Below, one piece after another: positions 9,073 through 15,919 of a stretch of 40,775 nucleotides of DNA. Numbering within the stretch: position 1 is the stretch's first letter; each line of letters opens with the position of its first letter. Source of the stretch: Caldifarciminota bacterium (GTDB lineage: Bacteria; Hydrothermota; Hydrothermia; B15-G9); NCBI GenBank assembly GCA_015489175.1, contig WGAI01000071.1, forward strand, positions 1 through 40,775. Reading direction: 5' to 3'. Under the pieces are notes generated by a model. The model was given only the letters and a program-made list of their open reading frames with translations, had not been told where the DNA came from and did not search any database. The translations under genes were made by a program, and so were the position numbers.

Positions 9073-10173
9073 TCACTTCAGATAGATGAGCGGATCGACA
9101 GCCTTTTTGTTAATTCTCAGCTCAAAGTGGAGTATTGGATCCTTTCGCGGTAGCTTTCCAATGACCTGTCCCTGATTGACCTGGGTGCCGACCCTCGTCG
9201 AAATGGTCGATAGGTTCGCATAGACAGTCATAAACTTTCCATGGTCTATGATCACCATCTTACCGTAGCCCAAAAACTTATCCGCATAGACGACTTCGCC
9301 TCTTGCAGCCGCTTTGACGCTCGCTCCGGGACTCGCTTTTATGTCAATCCCGTTGCTCTTGGTCTTTGTTTCGTATTTCTGGTTGAGGAGAAGCCCGAAT
9401 TTCTGGACAACTGTGCCACGAACAGGCCATATAAGCGAGAGCTTAACTGACGGTTTCTTGCGCCTCCTGCCGCCAATCGCTATGCGTCGGCTCTTGTTTG
9501 TAAGGTCTGCTATCAACCTTTCTAACTTCTTCCGCTCCTCTTCTTTGCGGCTGAGCTCGATCTTTCTGGTGATCTCCTCGCGCTTTATGTTTGCGAGAAG
9601 CTGCTTTTTCCGTTCCCTGAGGTTGCGTAGCTCCACATATCGCAGCTCGATCTCGTTGTGCAACTGCTTGAGCTCCTCAAGATCCTGTTCCCGACGCTGT
9701 TTTATCGCCTCAAGTGTATCCTTTTGAGCCTTAACCTGTTCGTAGAATGCCTTTTCGCGCTCAATTATCCGTTCTGCGACCTTTTCCCCATGCGAAGTTT
9801 CGCCGCCAACGAACAGGAACTCCCAGAAATCCTGATTTCCCTGACGATAGAGGAAATCAAGCCCTGTGCCAATCCTGTCCAGAGAGGCATCGATGCTGTC
9901 CTGAAGCACGGATATGCGTCTGTCGTAGATGGCGATGTCGAGCTCTATCTCTCCGATCCTTGAACGATACAGATCGATGAGCTCCTGCAAGGCGGCTTCT
10001 TCTTTCTCGATGGCCCGAATTTCCTCGCGCAGGTTTTTCTCCTGCTTCCTGAGCTTAGTGATCTTGCGCCTTATCCGGCTGAGCTCATTTTTCAATCTGG
10101 CAAGCCGTTGAGTATAAGTCTCTCCTCTTAATGAGACTGCGACCAACAGGATAATTCCAGCTATCCGCTTCAT
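9073..10173 (-). CDS. EnvC-like murein hydrolase activator (degenerate LytM/M23 domain)
   Basis: 366 residues: an N-terminal signal peptide (residues 1-17), a long coiled coil (about 20-230), a basic linker, and a C-terminal LytM domain (about 247-366). The zinc ligands are mostly lost. The first His position is Ser273 (only Asp277 of the H-x3-D motif remains), the YAHL His is Asn320, and the first His of H-x-H is Ile347 (His349 remains). Such domains do not cut peptidoglycan; in EnvC they activate amidases during septum splitting. The gene directly upstream, overlapping by 4 bases, encodes FtsX, the membrane partner that controls EnvC (Gram-negatives) or PcsB/CwlO-type proteins (Gram-positives). 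That context supports the activator role. Confidence 0.88.
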   Translation of the reverse strand: MKRIAGIILLVAVSLRGETYTQRLARLKNELSRIRRKITKLRKQEKNLREEIRAIEKEEAALQELIDLYRSRIGEIELDIAIYDRRISVLQDSIDASLDRIGTGLDFLYRQGNQDFWEFLFVGGETSHGEKVAERIIEREKAFYEQVKAQKDTLEAIKQRREQDLEELKQLHNEIELRYVELRNLRERKKQLLANIKREEITRKIELSRKEEERKKLERLIADLTNKSRRIAIGGRRRKKPSVKLSLIWPVRGTVVQKFGLLLNQKYETKTKSNGIDIKASPGASVKAAARGEVVYADKFLGYGKMVIIDHGKFMTVYANLSTISTRVGTQVNQGQVIGKLPRKDPILHFELRINKKAVDPLIYLK

Positions 10174-10934
10174 CTTTCACCCAGATAGGCCTTAAGGCAC
10201 ACCCTCAAAACGATTTCGGAAGCGATACCCGAAACTATCGCAACGGTTAGCGCAAAGCTCCAGATGTCACGGGAGGCGAACTTTCCGAGTATCAACCGCT
10301 CAACTATCCAGAACAGCCCTGTGGAGGAAAGGACACCAGCGAATATCGCACCGGAGGGCTGCCCGACCATCGGAATTTCGATGGTCTTCCATGTCAATGT
10401 GTGTCCAACCACAACCGGGAAGATGAGAAGGCTTCCAAGAATTATAAGAAGGCCGAAAAGAGCGGCGGAAAAGTTCATGATATCCGCCATTCTAACCAGT
10501 TTGTGAGCCCATGCCCTTTTGAATGCAACCTCTTCGACCCCGTTGATCATGCCTATCTCCTTGAGCAGGTGATCGATGTATGGTGATCTCAGGAAAGTGG
10601 CTGCGACCGAAATCCGATAGCCTTCGGGCAATGGGATTTTCTGAAACAGATCCATGATTTTCTCGTATTCGGGATAAGCGCGGATAAACTGCAATTTTGC
10701 CTCTTCGCCGGCTATGTATTCGACCCTCTCTACACCCGCAAGCCTGACAATCACTTTGCCTATGTCCAGTTTTTCCTGTTCAGAGAGTCCTTTTTTAAGG
10801 TAAACCTGTATGAATAGCCTCTTCTGTGCCAAACGGATGTATTCGAATGTTATGCGCCCGAATTCAAAAAGGACAAGGATGAAGATGAAAGTAAATGCGA
10901 CATAAGCACTTGCCCAGAAAAATCTCCTAACCAT
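10170..10934 (-). CDS. ftsX: FtsX-like cell-division ABC permease
   Basis: 254 residues from ATG 10934. A TTG 3 codons earlier is possible but has no better ribosome binding site. The layout is that of FtsX: one N-terminal membrane helix (about residues 8-30), an extracytoplasmic domain of about 120 residues with a VEYI-x-x-EEAKLQF segment and a PLPEGYRISV segment (compare the NPLP motif), then three more membrane helices. FtsX, with the ATPase FtsE, transmits a cytoplasmic division signal to a periplasmic hydrolase activator; the next gene is exactly such an activator. FtsE is not encoded beside it and must be elsewhere. The start overlaps the transketolase stop by 8 bases. Confidence 0.88.
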   Translation of the reverse strand: MVRRFFWASAYVAFTFIFILVLFEFGRITFEYIRLAQKRLFIQVYLKKGLSEQEKLDIGKVIVRLAGVERVEYIAGEEAKLQFIRAYPEYEKIMDLFQKIPLPEGYRISVAATFLRSPYIDHLLKEIGMINGVEEVAFKRAWAHKLVRMADIMNFSAALFGLLIILGSLLIFPVVVGHTLTWKTIEIPMVGQPSGAIFAGVLSSTGLFWIVERLILGKFASRDIWSFALTVAIVSGIASEIVLRVCLKAYLGER

Positions 10935-11868
10935 TTTTGACAAGTTCGAGGGCCTTTTCGGCTATGTGTTTGCCCGTAAGGCCGTAATGTTCGTAAAGGG
11001 CTTCGGTCGAGCCGGATCTCCCGAACACATCGCGCAGGCCGACGAACCGCATCGGTCTGCTCAATCCGAGCTCGGAGAGACGAGCAGCCACATTCGCACC
11101 AAGCCCGCCCCAGACAACATGATCCTCGCATGTGACAATCCCGTATCTGGTCGAAGCCGCATCCCTGAGAGCCTCATTGTTCAATGGCTTGACGGTTATG
11201 AAATCGTAAAGTTTGACGGAAATCCCCTGCTTTTCGAGTAAATCGGCAGCTTTCAGAGCCTCATGGACGAGCAAGCCCGTGGCAATCAGCGTAACATCAT
11301 CTCCATCTTTGATTTTCCTGACATCCCCTATCTCCATCTCGAAAGGCTCAGAATAGAGGATCGGCGCTTTAGGCCGAACGAGCCTGACATAAACCGGCCC
11401 GTGATACCTGTAAGCCGCATAGATCGCAGCCCTTGTCGATGTGGCGTCTGACGGTGAAAGCACCACCATGCCGGGGATGGCCCCCATTGTGGCGATGTCT
11501 TCCGTCATCTGATGCGATGCGCCGTCCTCGCCTGTCGCTATGCCTGCATGAGTGGCCACTATCTTGACATTAAATCGAGCGTAAGCGATCGAAAGGCGCA
11601 CCTGCTCCCATGCACGGCCGGCTGCAAAAATCGCAAATGTCGATGCGAACGGGATTTTACCCGTGGAGGCAAGCCCCGCTGCCGCCCCCATCATGTCCTG
11701 CTCCTGAATTCCCATCTCAAAAAATCTATCCGGGAACTTCTTTGCGAATTTCTCCGTCTTCGTGGACTTCGACAGGTCGGCATCAAGAACAACCACACGG
11801 GGATCTCGCTCGCCAAGCTCAACGAGCACTTCCCCATAAACATCGCGCAAAGCCTTTTTTTCTGCCAT
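10927..11868 (-). CDS. Transketolase C-terminal (pyrimidine/PYR plus C-terminal) subunit
   Basis: 313 residues, the usual size of the C-terminal half of a split transketolase. It has the PYR-domain glutamate segment FFEMGIQEQDM and the GEDGASHQMTEDIA stretch, which match transketolase rather than DXP synthase. Together with an N-terminal subunit that binds thiamine diphosphate, it moves two-carbon units in the non-oxidative pentose phosphate pathway. That N-terminal subunit is not next to it: upstream is a 320-base gap and a divergent gene. AGGAGG precedes ATG 11868. It is the first gene of a unit running into ftsX and the EnvC-like gene. Confidence 0.93.
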   Translation of the reverse strand: MAEKKALRDVYGEVLVELGERDPRVVVLDADLSKSTKTEKFAKKFPDRFFEMGIQEQDMMGAAAGLASTGKIPFASTFAIFAAGRAWEQVRLSIAYARFNVKIVATHAGIATGEDGASHQMTEDIATMGAIPGMVVLSPSDATSTRAAIYAAYRYHGPVYVRLVRPKAPILYSEPFEMEIGDVRKIKDGDDVTLIATGLLVHEALKAADLLEKQGISVKLYDFITVKPLNNEALRDAASTRYGIVTCEDHVVWGGLGANVAARLSELGLSRPMRFVGLRDVFGRSGSTEALYEHYGLTGKHIAEKALELVKNG

Positions 11869-11938
11869 TTCACGCCTCCTTGTAGTTCCTGCAATCCTCA
11901 GGATGCCTCTTTACCATGAATGACCGTTCAATAATACA

Positions 11939-11971
11939 ACATCAAAAGGATTTGATGTGCCTTTCATTATA
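11939..11971 (-). promoter_or_regulatory. Candidate -10 box and inverted repeat in front of the transketolase subunit
   Basis: TATAAT on the minus strand at 11971-11966, with no convincing -35. A perfect 8-base inverted repeat with a 4-base spacer (ACATCAAA at 11939-11946, TTTGATGT at 11951-11958) begins where transcription should start. It could be a repressor operator or a hairpin at the very 5' end of the mRNA. Confidence 0.4.
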
Positions 11972-12122
11972 ACTTCTACCACCCGATTAGAAAAAGGCAA
12001 ATTTCCGGAAGAAACTGGTATCCTCACACTTTGTCATCAAACAAGATGCGACCGCCGCAGACTGCAAGTCGTTGCGCCTGCCATCGCCCTCTTCAATATT
12101 GTTCAATTGTTAATATGCATAG

Positions 12123-12151
12123 TTGAAATATTGTGCTAAATTAGGTATCAT
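12123..12151 (+). promoter_or_regulatory. Sigma-70-like promoter of the flavoprotein gene
   Basis: TTGAAA at 12123-12128 and TATCAT at 12146-12151, spaced 17 bases. The ribosome binding site AAGGAGGT follows at 12175-12182, leaving a leader of about 30 bases. Confidence 0.55.
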
Positions 12152-12188
12152 TTTAACCCTCAAAAGCTCCATAAAAGGAGGTAACGCA

Positions 12189-13541
12189 ATGGAAAGAGTT
12201 GATGCCATCGTTGTTGGTGGAGGGCCAGCAGGGTTAATAACTGCCGTAACTGCAAAAAGGACTTACCCTGATAAAAAGGTCGTTCTTGTGAGAAGCGTTG
12301 AGAAAGGGGTTGTCCCGTGTGGCATCCCCTATGTATTCCGCAGAATGGAGAGTGTAGAGAAAGACATACTTCCAGACAAATCACTGGAGGCAAACAACAT
12401 TCCGATAGTCATCAACACGGTCACTGAGATTGACCGCCACAACAAGAAAATCGTCTTTCAGGATGGCACGAAGATGGGTTACGAGCGTCTGGTGCTCGCC
12501 ATAGGTTCAAAACCTGTCACGCCGCCAATCCCCGGTCTTGAGTTGGACAATGTCTTCTTCGTTAAGAAGGATCTGAACTACCTGAAAAAGATGCGTGAGG
12601 CCGTCTATAACTCCAAAAAGGTTGTGATAATAGGTGGCGGATTTATCGGAGTGGAATTCGCTGACGAGCTATCCGGCATAGAAGGACTTGAAGTGTCGAT
12701 AGTTGAGCTCATGCCTCACTGCCTCATGGCCGCTTTTGACGACGAGTTCGTCATCCCTGTGGAGGAGGAGCTCAAGCGGCTCGGAGTGAAACTTTACACT
12801 GGCGTCAAGGTGGAGAGGCTGGAAGGCGATGGGAAAGTCGAGCGTGTGGTTCTTTCGAGCGGCGAGATACTGGACGCCGATATGGTGATAGTAGCGATCG
12901 GTGCGAAACCGAACACAGACCTCGCCGTCCAAGCCGGACTTGCGCTCGGTCGAGGCGGAGGGATATGGGTCGATGAATATCTGAGAACGAGCGACCCATC
13001 GATTTTTGCGGTCGGAGATTGCGCAGAGAAGCGCGATTTCTTCACCAGAAAACACACGCCGGTGATGCTGGCATCGACGGCGGTAGCCGAGGCGAGAATT
13101 GCTGGCGCCAATCTGTGGGGACTGAAACTCATACGGGAAAACAGAGGCACAATAGCGACATTCTCCACGAAAGCGGGCAATATTGCACTTGGGGCCGCAG
13201 GTCTAACCGAACGGGTGGCCAAGAGGGAAGGATTTGAGATAATCACATCAATCGCTGAAGCGCCCAACAGGCATCCGGGTTGCCTTCCGGGAGCGGTAAA
13301 AACAAAGGTCAAACTTGTGTTCTCGAAGCACAGCGGCGTAATTCTCGGCGGTCAGGTGATGGGGGGTGAAAGTGCAGGCGAGATAGTTAACATCATAGCC
13401 CTTGCGGTTCAGATGGGCCTAACGGCGACACAGATCGACACACTTCAGGTGGCTACGCATCCGCTTCTTACCGCTGCACCAACGGTTTACCAATTCGTTA
13501 CAGCGGCTGGCAAAGCATTGCCCGGTATTTGCGGAATATAA
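12189..13541 (+). CDS. CoA-disulfide reductase / NADH oxidase-like flavoprotein
   Basis: 450 residues. FAD-binding GGGPAG is at residues 10-15, and a redox-active Cys44 sits in VVPCGIPY, matching the single active-site cysteine of coenzyme A-disulfide reductases and NADH peroxidases/oxidases. A second dinucleotide motif (VVIIGGGFIGVE) binds NAD(P)H, TSDPSIFAVGDC is the FAD ribose motif, and a C-terminal dimerisation domain follows. There is no fused rhodanese domain. Likely roles are reduction of CoA disulfide, persulfides or oxygen, as part of thiol homeostasis in an anaerobe. The frame is open for 22 codons before this ATG, but AAGGAGGT at 12175-12182 fixes the start at 12189 and the upstream codons overlap the promoter. 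A strong terminator follows. Confidence 0.88.
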   Translation: MERVDAIVVGGGPAGLITAVTAKRTYPDKKVVLVRSVEKGVVPCGIPYVFRRMESVEKDILPDKSLEANNIPIVINTVTEIDRHNKKIVFQDGTKMGYERLVLAIGSKPVTPPIPGLELDNVFFVKKDLNYLKKMREAVYNSKKVVIIGGGFIGVEFADELSGIEGLEVSIVELMPHCLMAAFDDEFVIPVEEELKRLGVKLYTGVKVERLEGDGKVERVVLSSGEILDADMVIVAIGAKPNTDLAVQAGLALGRGGGIWVDEYLRTSDPSIFAVGDCAEKRDFFTRKHTPVMLASTAVAEARIAGANLWGLKLIRENRGTIATFSTKAGNIALGAAGLTERVAKREGFEIITSIAEAPNRHPGCLPGAVKTKVKLVFSKHSGVILGGQVMGGESAGEIVNIIALAVQMGLTATQIDTLQVATHPLLTAAPTVYQFVTAAGKALPGICGI

Positions 13542-13577
13542 AGCCCTTCAGGCACCTTGCTCCTCACCAGCTTCCTT

Positions 13578-13605
13578 GGGGGCGAATGCTCGCCCCCTTC
13601 TTTTT
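13578..13605 (+). terminator. Rho-independent terminator after the flavoprotein gene
   Basis: An 8-base-pair GC-rich stem (GGGGGCGA at 13578-13585, TCGCCCCC at 13590-13597) with loop ATGC, then TTCTTTTT. It lies 36 bases after the stop codon. Confidence 0.85.
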
Positions 13606-13623
13606 GCCTTAAAATTATCGCCG

Positions 13624-14025
13624 ATGAGTGAGATCAAACTGCAAAATGGGCCAATTCAAAAGGTGTCATGGGGGAAATTTGTCATAAACGGAGTGGAACA
13701 CTACAAGGCCCCGGATGGGACAATCGTGGGAGCGGGGAAGGATATCAGGTTGATCGGCGACGAGGTGACGCCGTGGAAAGAACGGAATGGCCACAACCTA
13801 ACAAGGTCAATGATAACAGGCATATTCGGTAGAGACATCGATGTCCTCATCATAGGCAACGGGTTCTATGGCGCCCTGCATGTCCCTGATCATGTGATCG
13901 ATTACATAAAAAGCAAGGGCATCAAGAAAGTTATCGTCGAAAAGACACCTGAAGCATGCCGACTTTACAATGAGTTATACTCCAGGGGCGTGCGGGTAGC
14001 CCTCCTTGCGCATGGGACATGCTAA
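13624..14025 (+). CDS. Mth938-like (AAMDC/DUF498) domain protein
   Basis: 133 residues. The chain matches the small Mth938-like fold: an N-terminal strand segment (INGVEHYKAPDG), then DVLIIGNGFYGALHVPD, then KKVIVEKTPEACRLYNEL and a C-terminal VALLAHGTC. The family is widespread (human AAMDC, archaeal MTH938), with no agreed biochemical activity. An upstream in-frame TTG at 13576 is rejected because it would place the start inside the terminator hairpin. The preferred ATG 13624 has no clear ribosome binding site. The stop lies 3 bases from the stop of the convergent DAK2/DegV gene. Confidence 0.8.
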   Translation: MSEIKLQNGPIQKVSWGKFVINGVEHYKAPDGTIVGAGKDIRLIGDEVTPWKERNGHNLTRSMITGIFGRDIDVLIIGNGFYGALHVPDHVIDYIKSKGIKKVIVEKTPEACRLYNELYSRGVRVALLAHGTC

Positions 14026-14028
14026 TTC

Positions 14029-15807
14029 TCAGTCAAGATCAGCCGGCACAGCGAATATCGCAAGTGCACCAGGTCCGAGATGAAGGCTTAACCCCGGCGT
14101 GAGCTCCGAGATAAAAACGGTCCTTACATCAAATTCCTTGCGGATGAACTCTTCAATCTCAGCGACTTCTTTCTCAGACCTGAAATGACTTAGCCCAAAA
14201 TCGTATTTCCTGGATGGATCGAGATTTTGCTTCAGCATCTTTTTCATCTTCTTGATTGTGTTTTTCCGACCAAACGCAGTGGTTATCTTGTAAATCTCCT
14301 TTCCATCCCTGAACCCCATGATCGGCTTTATCTTGAGCGCTTCGGCAATCGTGCCCTGAAGCCTGCCAACCCGGCCGCTCCTGACAATGTATTTCATCGT
14401 ATCAAGGGTGAAGATGAAGTAAATCGAAGGGATAACCTTTTGCCTTGCGAACTGCACGGCTTCCTCAAAACTGGCGCCCTTCTCCATCTTTTTGATGGTC
14501 TCGTAGGCCACCAATGACTCGCCAACGCTGATGTATTTTGTATCGACGACCTCAACGGCGGCTTCCTTGCACATTTCGGCGGCCTTCAGGGCGCTGTTGT
14601 ATGTGCCTGAAATGCCGCTCGCTATGGTGAATACCATTATTTTGCCGTATTTTTCGGCTGCACGGCGATAAACCTCGAGAAAATCGTTTGGCGACGGCTG
14701 GGATGTTGTCAATCTCACGGAACCCTCGAGGAGCAACCTTTCCACCTCTTCCCTCGTTATGTCAACACCGTCCTTATATGACTTGTCGGCGACTATCACA
14801 TGAACAGGCACGATGTAAACATCCTTTTTCGCAAGGAGTTCAGCCGGCACATCGCCACCTGAGTCTATAACAAAAGCGACCCGTTTCTTCCTGAACATCC
14901 TGTTCATGGCCAGCATGTCATCGACCTTCTTTTTGAGGATTTTCCCTTTCTCTTTGAGCAGATCGAAGACCTGATGCGGCTTATTCGTGTGGATATGGAT
15001 GTGGAACAGCTTACCTGCCCCTACTATTATCAAAGAGCTTCCAAGCGCCATCAACAGCTTTTTGATTTCATGGCCAGATGTGTGTTCGGATTCGATGACA
15101 GCCTCCGTGCAGAACCTGTGTTCGAGATCATCAACCTGTTCGATTGCAGTCTCGGTGGCCTTCTCAGTACCAAACTCCAGCTTCTCTATGTGCCCCTCTT
15201 TGATGTAGTTAAGGATGCCTTCTAAAAACATCACAAACCCCATAGCGCCGGAATCAACGACACCGGCCTTTTTGAGCTCCGGCAACAGCTCTTTGGTCTT
15301 TTCAAGCGATCCCCTTGCCCTTTCAACCATCCTTTCGAGCAAAAACACCATGTCGTGATTCGTCTCAGACACACGCATCGCCTCTTCGGATGTCTCCCTT
15401 ATAACTGTGAGGATGGTCCCTTCCTTCGGGTTTTCGAGGGACTGATAAGTTTTCAGAGCTGCTGCGTTAAACGCCTCTGCGAGCTCTCTTGCCGAAAGCT
15501 TACTTTTATCACCGACTTCCTCAGCAAAAGCGGCAAGAAATTGAGAAAATATAACGCCTGAATTGCCTTTGGCTTCTACAACAGCGCCGAGTGCCAGCTC
15601 TTTGGCAACTTCTCCTATATGGCGTTGCCGCTTGAGATGTAAAATCTTCTCAACAGCACCTTTTAGTGTAAATGCGAGGTTTGTCCCTGTGTCGCCATCC
15701 GGGACAGGAAAAACATTGATCGCATTTAACTTATCGAGAGCTTTCATCACCTTGGCTGCGCCAGCCATAAATACCCTTCTGAATGTGGAGCCGTCGATAT
15801 GTTTCAT
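14029..15807 (-). CDS. DAK2-DegV fusion: fatty acid kinase FakA-like with fused FakB-like lipid-binding domain
   Basis: 592 residues. Residues 1 to about 190 are a DhaL/DAK2 ATP-binding domain with the metal-binding motif NVFPVPDGDTGTN (Asp38, Asp40, Asn43). Residues about 220-305 match the middle domain of FakA/YloV (RFCTEAVI, then HIHIHTNKP). From about 308 to the end is a DegV/EDD domain (FVIDSGGDVPAE, TSQPSPNDF, ASGISGTYNSA). In Firmicutes, FakA phosphorylates fatty acids presented by a separate DegV protein, FakB; here the DegV domain stands in place of the FakA C-terminal domain. This suggests kinase and lipid carrier in one chain. ATG 15807 has GGAGG with a 7-base spacer. Confidence 0.88.
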   Translation of the reverse strand: MKHIDGSTFRRVFMAGAAKVMKALDKLNAINVFPVPDGDTGTNLAFTLKGAVEKILHLKRQRHIGEVAKELALGAVVEAKGNSGVIFSQFLAAFAEEVGDKSKLSARELAEAFNAAALKTYQSLENPKEGTILTVIRETSEEAMRVSETNHDMVFLLERMVERARGSLEKTKELLPELKKAGVVDSGAMGFVMFLEGILNYIKEGHIEKLEFGTEKATETAIEQVDDLEHRFCTEAVIESEHTSGHEIKKLLMALGSSLIIVGAGKLFHIHIHTNKPHQVFDLLKEKGKILKKKVDDMLAMNRMFRKKRVAFVIDSGGDVPAELLAKKDVYIVPVHVIVADKSYKDGVDITREEVERLLLEGSVRLTTSQPSPNDFLEVYRRAAEKYGKIMVFTIASGISGTYNSALKAAEMCKEAAVEVVDTKYISVGESLVAYETIKKMEKGASFEEAVQFARQKVIPSIYFIFTLDTMKYIVRSGRVGRLQGTIAEALKIKPIMGFRDGKEIYKITTAFGRKNTIKKMKKMLKQNLDPSRKYDFGLSHFRSEKEVAEIEEFIRKEFDVRTVFISELTPGLSLHLGPGALAIFAVPADLD

Positions 15808-15919
15808 GAAATCACCTCCATGACACAATTTGCAAGGTATGGCGCGTCAACATTACCCTACATCAAGCCAAAGCAGCACATGCCTGTTCGTGACTAAAAA
15901 GGTAACGGTTCGGGATGTA

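Larger units (their letters stand above)
11869..12188. other. Divergent intergenic region between the transketolase subunit and the flavoprotein
   Basis: 320 bases with no supportable gene. It holds a leftward -10 box (11971-11966) with an adjacent inverted repeat (11939-11958) and a rightward sigma-70-like promoter (12123-12151). The stretch 12090-12140 is very AT-rich, with repeated AATATT-type words around the -35 of the rightward promoter. Nothing recognisable was seen between 11985 and 12085. Confidence 0.6.

Noticed and set aside
9073-9420. Active M23 endopeptidase
   Set aside because: Three of the four expected zinc ligands' positions lack histidine, so catalysis is unlikely.
10850-11131. 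93-codon minus-strand frame overlapping the transketolase-ftsX junction
   Set aside because: It lies in an alternative frame across two well-identified genes and shows no family features.
12123-12188. 22-codon N-terminal extension of the flavoprotein
   Set aside because: It overlaps the promoter, and the ribosome binding site points to ATG 12189.
12794-13312. 172-codon minus-strand frame opposite the flavoprotein gene
   Set aside because: Antisense shadow, low-complexity Ser/Pro/Ala composition, no ribosome binding site.
13576-13623. N-terminal extension of the Mth938-like protein from TTG 13576
   Set aside because: It would start inside the terminator hairpin of the previous gene.
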